A DNA stretch of 64,000 nucleotides from an uncultured Verrucomicrobiota bacterium (lineage in GTDB: Bacteria; Verrucomicrobiota; Verrucomicrobiia; Opitutales; UBA9783): NCBI GenBank assembly GCA_902495005.1, contig CABUVL010000002.1:1-64000 (forward strand). The letters are read 5' to 3'. Both the position numbers and the translations under genes were made by a program. Positions within the stretch are counted from its first letter, which is position 1. The number at the start of each line of letters is the position of its first letter. The notes beneath the pieces are model-generated. The model searched no databases. It saw only the letters and a program-made list of their open reading frames with translations, and was not told the origin of the DNA. Below are positions 52,586 to 61,525 of this stretch, in pieces.

Positions 52586-53327
52586 AGTGGAGAGGACGGA
52601 TGTTCCTTGAGCCCATCGACAGTTATTACGGGCCTAAAGTTTGGTCTTGGTGCCGTAAATAAAAGGGCGAGGCTTAAGTGAACTTGTCTTTTGTAGAAAA
52701 CGAATGCCAATGGAAGGACGGCAGTTTATCTTGCAAGCTTATGACTCTTTTTCGGGGTGTCTGTGCAACGTGACTCACTGATGCGTAATTAAAAGCTGCG
52801 ATTTGGTACTGTGTAAATGTATAAAGATGCACGGACTTCGGTAGGGGAGGGACATATGTCCATTTGGCAAATAAATCTGATGAAGCTGACTCGTCTGAAA
52901 GTGTACTTCGTTGAAGCGTTACGTGCTTGGTTTTGTAAATCTATCACTAAGCGGGGGATATACATTTTCTATCTTTTATAGTATTTAAGTGAGTGTAATG
53001 AGTATTTCTGTATAAGCTGAATTGAATACCATTGCTTGTCATGGATGGTCTTGTCGATTTTGTCGTCAGTGGTTATTTTTGCGAGCTTTGTGTTATGTCT
53101 GAATTGGTGTTAATTAGAAAGATCGAGGGTTAGTCTGTATTTTTGTTGGGAGGCGAGCTGCGTGAAGGAGGCTTGTTCTCTGCAACGAAAGTGGAATTTA
53201 GTCTGTTTTAATTTTTTCATATACAATTGTGAAAATTTAATTGTCATTTTTTTGAATGAAGTGTACCATTGGTGATGAAGGTTTATCGTCATCAAAGGGT
53301 CGTAATGTGTTAACAAGTGGTGAAATG
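52586..53327. other. Gap without recognisable gene
   Basis: About 740 bases before the NtrC-type gene. No protein frame, RNA landmark or repeat was seen. A partner histidine kinase is not here. Confidence 0.5.
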
Positions 53328-54686
53328 ATGCAATTTGATAAGGTGCTGATTGTGGATGATGAGTTGGTAATCCGTAAATCGTTGGAAGAACAATTACGTA
53401 GTTTCCGGTATACGGTGGCAACCGTTTCAAGTTTAGCAGATGCGGAAAAGGTCCTGAGCAACGACAGCTTTGATCTGGTTTTTTTGGATGTTCGATTGCC
53501 GGACGGAGATGGAACGCAGCTACTTAAACACTTTAATTCATTGCCGGAGAATATCGAACGACCCATAACGGTTGTTATTACGGGCTATGGTTCAATTGAA
53601 TCTGCCGTTGAATGCATGAAATTAGGTGCGTTCGATTACATTATTAAGCCGTTTTCTCTGCAAGAAATTGAGGTGGTGGTAAAGAAAGCGGAATCGTACA
53701 GTCACCTCGTCAAGGTAAACCAGTTTTTCTCTTGTAACAGCGGAGAGGGTGAACAGGAGTTGTTGGGTGAAAGCCCGGCGATGCAGCAGGTTCGGACGCT
53801 GATAAAAAAGGTTGCGACGACGGAAGCGACGGTGCTCATTACGGGAGAAAACGGGACGGGCAAGGAGCTCGTGGCAAAAGAGATCCACCGGGTCAGTCAC
53901 TTGGCCAATAAGCCGTACATCACGGTCAATTGTGCAGCCATCGCCGAAAATTTAATTGAAAGTGAGTTCTTCGGCCATGAGAAAGGGGCCTTTACACACG
54001 CGATACAAAGACGAATAGGCCGTTTTGAATTGGCCAATAACGGGACGATATTGCTGGATGAAATTGCTGAAATTTCTCCGCACTTGCAAGCCAAGTTGCT
54101 GCGGGTCCTGCAAGAAAAAGAATTTGAGCGTGTTGGAGGTACAAAGACCTTGAAAGTTAACACGCGGGTGATCGCTTCCACGAACCGAAACCTTCGTAAG
54201 GCGGTAGAGCGGGGGGATTTTCGTGAAGATTTATTTTACCGCTTGAACGTTTTCCCCATTGAGTTGCCACCCTTAAGAGAACGTGGAAATGACATTCTTT
54301 TGTTGGCAAATTACTTTTTCAAACGTTACACACGGAAGCATGGCATTGCGCTAAAAGGGTTTTCGGATGAAGCCACACAGGCCTTACTTTCGCACAAGTG
54401 GCCCGGTAATGTGCGTGAATTGCAGAATACGATCGAGCGTGCGGTTATTTTATCGAGCGATCAAGAGCTCATTCACTTGAATACTTTGAACATTAATGGT
54501 GAAGCGGACGTGGCACTGACATTACCAGAGGAATCGATGTTGGATTTAGAGGCAATTGAAAAGAAGCATATTCTGCATGTTTTGAATGCGACGAATGGAA
54601 ATCGTACCAAGGCCGCCTCTGTGTTGAAAATTAGTGCGCGGACGCTGAGCGATAAGTTAAAGCAATACAGTGTGTCGGAAGCGTAA
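53328..54686 (+). CDS. Sigma-54-type (NtrC-family) response regulator with GAFTHA loop
   Basis: About 452 residues from the ATG at 53328. Receiver domain 1-120 with phospho-acceptor Asp54 (VFLDVRLPDG) and Lys107 (IIKPF). AAA+ domain with Walker A GENGTGKE (173-180). The sigma-54 contact loop is GAFTHA at 220-225 where GAFTGA is usual. A Fis-type helix-turn-helix ends the protein (NRTKAASVLKISARTLSDKL). It would activate transcription with RpoN if the altered loop still works. No kinase adjoins it. It converges on sctU, but no sigma-54 promoter could be placed before the T3SS genes. Confidence 0.88.
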   Translation: MQFDKVLIVDDELVIRKSLEEQLRSFRYTVATVSSLADAEKVLSNDSFDLVFLDVRLPDGDGTQLLKHFNSLPENIERPITVVITGYGSIESAVECMKLGAFDYIIKPFSLQEIEVVVKKAESYSHLVKVNQFFSCNSGEGEQELLGESPAMQQVRTLIKKVATTEATVLITGENGTGKELVAKEIHRVSHLANKPYITVNCAAIAENLIESEFFGHEKGAFTHAIQRRIGRFELANNGTILLDEIAEISPHLQAKLLRVLQEKEFERVGGTKTLKVNTRVIASTNRNLRKAVERGDFREDLFYRLNVFPIELPPLRERGNDILLLANYFFKRYTRKHGIALKGFSDEATQALLSHKWPGNVRELQNTIERAVILSSDQELIHLNTLNINGEADVALTLPEESMLDLEAIEKKHILHVLNATNGNRTKAASVLKISARTLSDKLKQYSVSEA

Positions 54687-54695
54687 TGTTCAGAT

Positions 54696-55787
54696 TTATT
54701 TTTTACTTTGCCGGCGTTGCTTGAGCGTGTAAAAATAATATTTGTGCGTTCGGTAAACGTACGCCAGGATTTCTGCAATCATTTCGTAGACTTCAACGGG
54801 AATGGGTTTGCCAACGGCCCCGAGCTTAAAAAGTAAACGCGCGGCCAGCTTGTTTTCCACGATGGGGACCTCATAATTTTTGGCGATGCCTTTTATGTGT
54901 TGAGCAAATAAATTTTCACCTTTGGCGAGTATGATGGGAGCTTTGTCGATCTTACGTTCGTATTTTAAGGCCACGGCATAGTGGGTCGGATTGGTAATGA
55001 CAACGTCGGCGGTGGGAACTTGATCTAGCATTTGCTTTTGAAGTAACTTTTGGGCCAGACGCCGTTGGGCCATTTTGATTTCAGGCCTTCCGATCATTTG
55101 CTTTTGTTCTTCTTTAACTTCCTCCCGCGTCATTTTCAAATCTTGGTAGGTTTTATAGCGTTCGTAGAAGTAGGTTATCATTGCGATAATTCCGAGGCAC
55201 AGGATGAGGCGCCCTAAAAAAATTAAGATGATGTGTAAAAAAAGTGAGGGTATACGTTCGATGGGGACGGGGGTAAAGAAAACGGGATCCATGCGAATGT
55301 TCTTGAAGGCAAGGTAAATGACAACGGCGACGGCGATCAGTTTTAAGCTGTCGGTGCACACGTGGACACATTTTTTGACCGATATTAATCGCTTGAGTCC
55401 TTCGATGGGGTTGATCTTGTTGTAATCGACGCGCATGGCCTTGGGGGTCAATTGAAAGCCCGATTGAATCCCGCCGGCTATAATGACTGCCATTACGCAG
55501 CTCAATAAGAACATGATGATGGTGCTTGTGCCGAAAGAGAGAAAGTTTTTAAGAATGAACGTGGCATTTGTTTCGCTTCCGTTAAACTCTGTGAAGTGCG
55601 TCCAAAGGTATTTTGTGTAATCGGCGACGGCGAGCGCGTGCTTTTCAATCGAGAATAAAAACCAGCAAAAGCTGCTCATGAGGAGGAATAAAATGCCGAA
55701 TTCTTCCACGCGTGCGAATTGTCCCTGTTCGCGGGACTCGCGCAGCTTTTTTTCTGTAGGTGCTTCGGTTTTATTATCTTTAGCCAT
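54696..55787 (-). CDS. sctU: T3SS export switch protein SctU
   Basis: 363 residues of the SctU/FlhB family. Four membrane segments lie between about 28 and 205. The self-cleavage motif NPTH is at 266-269 (VVITNPTHYAVALKYER). The N-terminus (DNKTEAPTEKKLRESREQGQ) is also typical. Cleavage at Asn-Pro switches export specificity. It overlaps sctT by eight bases. It ends nine bases from the convergent regulator gene. Confidence 0.96.
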   Translation of the reverse strand: MAKDNKTEAPTEKKLRESREQGQFARVEEFGILFLLMSSFCWFLFSIEKHALAVADYTKYLWTHFTEFNGSETNATFILKNFLSFGTSTIIMFLLSCVMAVIIAGGIQSGFQLTPKAMRVDYNKINPIEGLKRLISVKKCVHVCTDSLKLIAVAVVIYLAFKNIRMDPVFFTPVPIERIPSLFLHIILIFLGRLILCLGIIAMITYFYERYKTYQDLKMTREEVKEEQKQMIGRPEIKMAQRRLAQKLLQKQMLDQVPTADVVITNPTHYAVALKYERKIDKAPIILAKGENLFAQHIKGIAKNYEVPIVENKLAARLLFKLGAVGKPIPVEVYEMIAEILAYVYRTHKYYFYTLKQRRQSKK

Positions 55788-56547
55788 GGGTGATTTGATT
55801 CATCGTGGGTGGAATGCGTGCGAATTCGTTCGTGATGTAGGAGTAACAAAGGTATAGAATGAAGCTCAACAGGCTCAATCCAAGTAAGATACGCAGGGGA
55901 AAACTGAGAAAAAACACATTAATTTTGGGGCTTGTTTTGCCGAGGATCGAAAATGCAAAAGTGACGAGCAGGTTCAGTGCAATCAGGGGTACGGCCATCT
56001 TAAAGGCCACCGTGAAGATGTTTTGTGTCAGGGGGATGAGCAGTAGGAATTGTGAACTTGATAGGGATAATTCTTGAATGGGGGACCAACGGTAACTGTC
56101 GACAAAGCATTGCAATAAGTCTAAGTAAACGCCGTTGATAAAAAAAATGGCGATGGCAAGCTGGGAGAACATAAGACTGATGAAATTGTTAGATTGCTCA
56201 CTGCTTGGATTAAATATTTCGCTGTTGTTGAGTCCCATTTCATTGGCGATGCAGTAGCCGGCGGTTTCAAATATGGCAAACGAGATGCGTAAAGTAATTC
56301 CCATTGCCCAGCCGATCATGATTTCTTTGCCGATGTGAAGTAAAAATGGAAGGTAGCCCGAAGGAAGGGGTAGGGTGGTTGTTGGCGAGAGCGTTAAAAA
56401 TAAAGTGTAACTGAGCCCGACGCTGAGCCCAATTTTAACCGTGTTGGGGACGTTATTGCTTGAGCCGAATGGAAAATTGTACAGCAAGGCGGAGCCGCGG
56501 CACAAGATGAGGAAGCACAGATAAATAGCTGGGAGAGAGATCGTCAT
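55780..56547 (-). CDS. sctT: T3SS export gate protein SctT
   Basis: 255 residues of the SctT/FliR family, with about six hydrophobic segments. Recognisable stretches are IGWAMGITLRISFAIFETAG, YCIANEMGLNNSEIFNPSSE and the C-terminal SFPLRILLGLSLLSF. With SctR and SctS it builds the export gate. Overlaps sctS by four bases and sctU by eight. Confidence 0.93.
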   Translation of the reverse strand: MTISLPAIYLCFLILCRGSALLYNFPFGSSNNVPNTVKIGLSVGLSYTLFLTLSPTTTLPLPSGYLPFLLHIGKEIMIGWAMGITLRISFAIFETAGYCIANEMGLNNSEIFNPSSEQSNNFISLMFSQLAIAIFFINGVYLDLLQCFVDSYRWSPIQELSLSSSQFLLLIPLTQNIFTVAFKMAVPLIALNLLVTFAFSILGKTSPKINVFFLSFPLRILLGLSLLSFILYLCYSYITNEFARIPPTMNQITHG

Positions 56548-56813
56548 TTGGCAAGTTCGCCGGCGCGTTCTATGATGAGGGTTGAGAATTCAACGAGGTG
56601 CCTAAAAAGCCAATTCGACAGCAACCATACGAGTAATATGTTCCCCAGTAATTTGGGGACGAATGCCAAGGTCTGATCCTGAATGCTGGTGATCGTTTGG
56701 GCAAGGCTGATGAGCGTTCCAAGGATCATGGTTAACAATAAAAATGGGCCCGTACACACGATGGCCGTTAAAATCAGTTGGTGGATCAGATCAATTGTAA
56801 TTTCGACATTCAT
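56544..56813 (-). CDS. sctS: T3SS export gate protein SctS
   Basis: 89 residues with two membrane helices (LILTAIVCTGPFLLLTMILG and LLGNILLVWLLSNWLF-type) and the family block SLAQTITSIQDQTLAFVPKL between them. First gene of the sctS-T-U group, which lies 9 kb or more from the main cluster. Confidence 0.94.
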   Translation of the reverse strand: MNVEITIDLIHQLILTAIVCTGPFLLLTMILGTLISLAQTITSIQDQTLAFVPKLLGNILLVWLLSNWLFRHLVEFSTLIIERAGELAK

Positions 56814-56967
56814 GAGTGCCTATTCATTGAATCATAATTCGAGAAAATTTCAAGCCGTTTTCAAGTGGAAGAGCCGAGTGGGGATAAGGACGTTAAAATT
56901 ACTTGTATAATGCAATTGCTTTTTCACAAAATGCCATTTCTATAGTTAGCAAACAAAGGTATTGTCC

Positions 56968-58656
56968 ATGTCAAAACGTTTGGCGCTTTCAGTCTACGGA
57001 ATATCGATATTATTTTTTACCTGCTTTTTTATTTGGCCTATTGGAGAGATCGTAAGGGGCGGTTTTTGGGATTATGAGAAGGGCTTTACGCTCGAATATT
57101 TTAAGGTCGTGTTCGCCAATCCTATTTACAGAGAAGGCTTGTTTAATTCGTTTGTCATGGGTATTGGTTCCACGATTTTGGCCCTTATATTGGCAATCCC
57201 ACTGGCCTACTTGTTTAATTACTATGAATTCCCCGGCAAAAAGATTTTTTCAAGCTTGGTGCTCCTGCCGATCATGCTGCCTCCCTTTGTGGGGGCCATT
57301 GGCGTTCAGCAACTTTTGGGAACTTACGGGGTGTTTAATACCTTGTTATTACGTTGGGGATGGATCACAAGCCCATTCGATTGGTTGGGGACGTGGCAAT
57401 TCACGAGCATTATCGTCGTCAACGCACTCGGCTTGTACCCGATTTTGTACCTCAATATTGTGGCGTCGCTTGCCAATGTCGATCCGGCCATGGAGGAGGC
57501 GGCCTCTAATTTAGGTTGTCGTGGTTTTAAGCGATTTTGGCGCATTACATTCCCATTGATCCGTCCGGGCGTATTCGCGGGCTGTACCATTGTATTTATA
57601 TGGGCTTTTACGGAGTTGGGAGTGCCGCTCATGTTTAATTTTAATCGCGTGACCTCGGTGCAAATTTTTAATGGCTTAAAGGAAATTGGAGGTAATCCTT
57701 TCCCTTATGCTTTGGTGACCGTTATGTTCATTCTTTCGGTTGTGTTTTATCTACTAGGGAAGGGATTGTTCGGCAAAGACAATTACGCAATGCTTGCCAA
57801 GGCCTCACAGGGGCGTGTGTGTAAGGTCTTACCGCGAGGCTTGCAATTTTTGTGCCTTGCCTATTTTGCTTTGGTGACACTTTCGTCCCTTTTGCCTCAT
57901 TTGACGGTGGTTTTGTTTTCATTTGCAAATGATTGGTATCAATCGATTATGCCGAACACCTGGACGATGGAAAATTACCGTTTGGCTTTGGGGAACGCCT
58001 TGACCATTCCATCCATTGAGAATAGCGTTGTGTACGCTTCTTTTGCAACCGTACTCAGCAGCGTTTTGGGGATTGGCATCGCGTTTGTGGTCGTGAGAAC
58101 GCGTTTGCCAGGTCGAAATTTACTCGACGCCTGTGCCATGATGCCATTGGCGGTTCCCGGCTTGGTCATGGCTTTTGGCTTTGTGGCCATGTCGCAAGAG
58201 GGGCGCTTTTTTGCCTTTTTGAATCCGATCAAAAATCCGACAATTTTGCTCATTATCTCCTACGCCATCCGTAAGTTGCCGTTTATGGTAAGATCGGGTG
58301 TGGCGGGGCTACAGCAAACCTCACCCAAGTATGAGGAGGCTGCACAGAATTTGGGCTGCCCGCCGTTCAAGGCCATTCGCAAAATTACTTTGCCGTTGAT
58401 TATGGCCAATATCATGGCAGGTTCGATACTTGTTTTTTCCCAAGCCATGTTGGAAGTCTCTGATTCCCTGATACTTGCGCAAAAGCAGGCTTTTTACCCG
58501 ATCACGAAGTCCATCTACGAGTTGTTGAATTTATTGGGACACGGAACCTTCTTATCTTGCGCTTTAGGTGTCTGGGCCATGACATTTTTAGCCGTTACCA
58601 TTATAGGTGCGTCTGTCCTGTTGGGTAAAAGTTTTGGCGCCATTTTTAAAGTTTAG
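56968..58656 (+). CDS. Fe3+-type ABC transporter permease (fused two-domain)
   Basis: About 562 residues with two copies of the ABC permease domain, each with about six membrane segments and an EAA loop (AMEEAASNLGCRGFKRFWRI-like near residue 180, and KYEEAAQNLGCPPFKAIRKI near 460). This is the SfuB/FbpB/ThiP layout, used for ferric iron, thiamine or related ligands. The ATG at 56968 follows AAAGG by seven bases; an in-frame TTG lies six bases earlier. No binding protein or ATPase gene is next to it, so partners must be elsewhere or lost. Confidence 0.87.
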   Translation: MSKRLALSVYGISILFFTCFFIWPIGEIVRGGFWDYEKGFTLEYFKVVFANPIYREGLFNSFVMGIGSTILALILAIPLAYLFNYYEFPGKKIFSSLVLLPIMLPPFVGAIGVQQLLGTYGVFNTLLLRWGWITSPFDWLGTWQFTSIIVVNALGLYPILYLNIVASLANVDPAMEEAASNLGCRGFKRFWRITFPLIRPGVFAGCTIVFIWAFTELGVPLMFNFNRVTSVQIFNGLKEIGGNPFPYALVTVMFILSVVFYLLGKGLFGKDNYAMLAKASQGRVCKVLPRGLQFLCLAYFALVTLSSLLPHLTVVLFSFANDWYQSIMPNTWTMENYRLALGNALTIPSIENSVVYASFATVLSSVLGIGIAFVVVRTRLPGRNLLDACAMMPLAVPGLVMAFGFVAMSQEGRFFAFLNPIKNPTILLIISYAIRKLPFMVRSGVAGLQQTSPKYEEAAQNLGCPPFKAIRKITLPLIMANIMAGSILVFSQAMLEVSDSLILAQKQAFYPITKSIYELLNLLGHGTFLSCALGVWAMTFLAVTIIGASVLLGKSFGAIFKV

Positions 58657-58668
58657 TGAGGTGATTAA

Positions 58669-59583
58669 ATGCGTGTAAGCAAGCTGCTTGTCTTTTTTTT
58701 ACTGTGTATTCAGTGGTCTTGGCTCCAGGCGAGCGACACAAAGACGACTTTTGACTTGAAGCACGCGTGTGCTTTGGGTTTTGTACAGGGCTTTACGGAG
58801 TTTTTACCCGTCTCATCGACAGGCCACATGATTTTACTCAATGACGTTTTTTTTCGACCGCCGTCTACGATGAGTAAAGTAGAACAGTCGCGCAACGCTT
58901 CGTTGTTGAATCATTACGTTGTGTGCGTTCAGTTGGGAACGATTTTGACGCTTTTGTTGTTTTATAGGCGTGAGGTTTGGAGCATTATTAAAGGTGTTTG
59001 CGGTCATGATGGGGCCGGATTGCGTTTGGGCCTTAACGTGTGCCTGGCGTTTATCCCCGTTGGGTTGGCTGGCTTCTTCTTAGGCGATTGGATTCAATTG
59101 TACTTGTACAATCGTATTTCGGTGATTTCGGCCATTTTTGTGGGCGGGTTGGTGATCTTTTGGATTGAATTTCATCGAGCGCGTGCTCGAATTCGTTGCG
59201 ATTTATCTAGCATGCCCATTAAGGTGGCTCTCGGCATAGGATTGCTGCAAATGTTGGCCTTGTGGCCGGGCTTGAGCCGCTCTTTGGTGACGATTGCGGG
59301 CGGAGTCTTATGCGGCTTATCGCTCGTTCAGGCCATTCATTTTAGTTTTTTGCTCGGTTTGTTGACGTCGACGGTTGCTACGAGCTATCAATGCTTGAAG
59401 CACGGTGCAGAGATGTTGCAGACGATGGAATTTTTACCCATTTGCGCCGGAATCATTGTGGCTTTTGTGGTGGGTATGGCAACGATACGACTATTTTTTA
59501 GCTACTTGAAACACCGAGGACTGCGCTTATTTGCTTATTATCGAGTGATTTTGGCGCTTGTTTTTACATTTTTGACGAAATAG
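58669..59583 (+). CDS. uppP: Undecaprenyl-diphosphatase UppP
   Basis: A 304-residue BacA/UppP protein. The active-site blocks are FVQGFTEFLPVSSTGHMILL near the N-terminus and LWPGLSRSLVTIAGGVLCGL in the middle; seven or eight membrane segments. It recycles the lipid carrier for peptidoglycan and the lipid-linked sugars used by the ArnC/ArnT-like pair. A signal-like hydrophobic stretch precedes the first block. It follows the permease by 12 bases. Confidence 0.93.
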   Translation: MRVSKLLVFFLLCIQWSWLQASDTKTTFDLKHACALGFVQGFTEFLPVSSTGHMILLNDVFFRPPSTMSKVEQSRNASLLNHYVVCVQLGTILTLLLFYRREVWSIIKGVCGHDGAGLRLGLNVCLAFIPVGLAGFFLGDWIQLYLYNRISVISAIFVGGLVIFWIEFHRARARIRCDLSSMPIKVALGIGLLQMLALWPGLSRSLVTIAGGVLCGLSLVQAIHFSFLLGLLTSTVATSYQCLKHGAEMLQTMEFLPICAGIIVAFVVGMATIRLFFSYLKHRGLRLFAYYRVILALVFTFLTK

Positions 59584-59689
59584 CTGGACATTTTATTAAA
59601 GATTGTCAAGATAAGATAAACTTTTATTGAAGGTGCGAAAATTGTGCTTATCTTTTGTGCGAATAATAATTTTGAATTTTAGGTAGTGA

Positions 59690-61027
59690 ATGAGCGATAA
59701 AAAAACAACAACAGCCAAGGGAATTCAACCTTCTTTTACATACTTAATTGAAAAAAAACGGGAGCGAGAGGAACTCGCTGATAACGAGGTTCGTTACTTA
59801 GTCGAAGCTATTTTATCAAACACAATTCCAAGTCATCAGTTGGCCGCTTTGGTGATGGCCATTTACTTTCAGGGCTTGTCGGCACAGGAGACGGCCGTGT
59901 TGTCCGAAGAGGTGATGCTGTCGGGGGAAGTCGTCGATTTGACGGGCATTGGCCAACCTAAGATTTCTCTGTATTCGACGGGTGGTGTCGGTGATAAGGC
60001 GGGCATTGTATTGACGGCCTTGGTCTCGGCCTGTGGCGTCGTTGTTCCGTCGGTCGTGGGGGAGGATGAAAGCTTTATTTTTGGCAATTTAAAAAAATTA
60101 AGTGCCATTCCGGGTTTTAAAACGGAGTTGTCTGTGAAAGAGTTTGTTCAGCAGCTCAAGAAGGTCGGATGCTGTTATTGCGCTCAACCTAAACAGATTA
60201 CACCGGTGGACGTCATCTTGTATCAAATGCGTCAAGAGACTTCGACGGTCGCAAGTTTGCCTTTAATTACGAGTAGCATCCTGAGTAAACGTTTGGCTGT
60301 TGGGTCCGAAAATTTGGTGGTTGACGTAAAATGGGGCAACGGCTCCTTTATTAAAGACCTCGAAGAGGCGAAGCAACTCGCTCGGACGGTAACGCGTGTA
60401 GCCCGTTCGGTGCAACGTCGTTGTGTGGCTTTAGTGACAGATATGAATCAGCCGTTGGGCGATTCCATCGGAACGTCGTTGGAAATTCAGGAGGCGATTG
60501 AATTGTTGCACGGCCGTGGCAGCGAAGATTTAAAAGAGTTAATCTTGAAGTTGGGCATGGAAATGGTCCGCCTGGCCGGTGTCTCAGGTTCCACTTTGTC
60601 GGCCAAACAAACCGTTTTACGGCATTTGAACGATGGTTCCGCGTTTGAGCGCTTTAAGGAAATGGTCAAGGCGCAAGGGGGCGATGTCAGTTACATCGAT
60701 CATCCGGAAAAATTTCCGAAAGCGAAGTACATTCGTAAGCTGCCGGCTCCAAAGCGTGGTTACATTCACGCCATCAATTCGGGTATGTTGGCAAAGGGTG
60801 TTGATATCTTGTCTCAACCTGAAGAGGGTGGCCCGATAGATACTTCGGTGGGTATCACGCAATTACGAAAGGTGGGGGCTCAGATTAAGCAGGGCGATCC
60901 ATTGATGATGATCCATTATAACGATCACTCGCGCTTAGATACCGCGTTAGAATACCTGCGTGCCGCTTATCGTTTGGCGCCTAAACGTCCCGTTCTGTCT
61001 GAGCTGGTGGTTGAACGTGTTGCTTAA
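59690..61027 (+). CDS. deoA: Divergent thymidine/pyrimidine-nucleoside phosphorylase
   Basis: 445 residues with the fold and most blocks of DeoA/Pdp: SHQLAALVMAIYFQGLSAQE, STGGVGDKAGIVLTALVSAC, YQMRQETSTVASLPLITSSI, NLVVDVKWGNGSFIKDLEEA and VTDMNQPLGDSIGTSLEI. The usual phosphate/substrate loop ([20 protein letters not shown] in E. coli) reads VGEDESFIFGNLKKLSAIPG here. The conserved His and Thr are therefore lost, while the base-contacting Arg, Ser and Lys remain. The enzyme may have changed substrate or lost activity. No deo neighbours. Confidence 0.8.
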   Translation: MSDKKTTTAKGIQPSFTYLIEKKREREELADNEVRYLVEAILSNTIPSHQLAALVMAIYFQGLSAQETAVLSEEVMLSGEVVDLTGIGQPKISLYSTGGVGDKAGIVLTALVSACGVVVPSVVGEDESFIFGNLKKLSAIPGFKTELSVKEFVQQLKKVGCCYCAQPKQITPVDVILYQMRQETSTVASLPLITSSILSKRLAVGSENLVVDVKWGNGSFIKDLEEAKQLARTVTRVARSVQRRCVALVTDMNQPLGDSIGTSLEIQEAIELLHGRGSEDLKELILKLGMEMVRLAGVSGSTLSAKQTVLRHLNDGSAFERFKEMVKAQGGDVSYIDHPEKFPKAKYIRKLPAPKRGYIHAINSGMLAKGVDILSQPEEGGPIDTSVGITQLRKVGAQIKQGDPLMMIHYNDHSRLDTALEYLRAAYRLAPKRPVLSELVVERVA

Positions 61028-61067
61028 TTACAGGCATTCACGAGAATTTCTCTCCTTGGTTTCCTCA

Positions 61068-61406
61068 ATGAGGGGAATTCATCCTTCTCAAGTGGATGGC
61101 AAATACCTAAAAGCTCCAGTTCCTTTGGACCGTGCGTTGGCTTTATGTATGCAAAAAGCCATGCCGTTGCCAGAAGATTTACGCACCATTACCTTAATGA
61201 GATCTTGTTGGAAATCTTGGTTTTCGCAATCCTTGTGGCTTGATTGTTGGCCTGAAAGATTAGATAAGCGTGGAACATTATTTTTACGAGTGCCCAATCC
61301 GATCGTAAAACAAAAATTGCAATTTCATAAAACCTTGTTGATCAGCCGACTCAACCAACTGTTGAAGCACGCGTATGTAAAAGAAATTTGTGCGTGGATT
61401 CGGTGA
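61068..61406 (+). CDS. DUF721/DciA-like protein
   Basis: About 112 residues. The second half has the DUF721 pattern: a Trp-centred helix (RSCWKSWFSQSLW), GTLFLRVPNPIVKQKLQFHK and LLISRLNQLLKHAYVKEICA. DciA-type members help load the replicative helicase. The start is uncertain: ATG at 61068 is given, but an in-frame TTG at 61020 overlapping the deoA stop is an alternative. Confidence 0.62.
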   Translation: MRGIHPSQVDGKYLKAPVPLDRALALCMQKAMPLPEDLRTITLMRSCWKSWFSQSLWLDCWPERLDKRGTLFLRVPNPIVKQKLQFHKTLLISRLNQLLKHAYVKEICAWIR

Positions 61407-61525
61407 ATGAATTTTTAGGCACATAGGGCATTTTTTATTTACTTCGCCTTTCTTTTATCATAAGATTTCTTTATGTCTTGCACGCATGAACAACTGCTCA
61501 ACCGGATGGAGGGGCCTTTGCATCG

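Noticed and set aside
61507..61522. Sigma-54-like spacing (TGG...TTTGCA) before the 800-residue gene
   Set aside because: It overlaps the ribosome-binding site and would start transcription inside the coding region.
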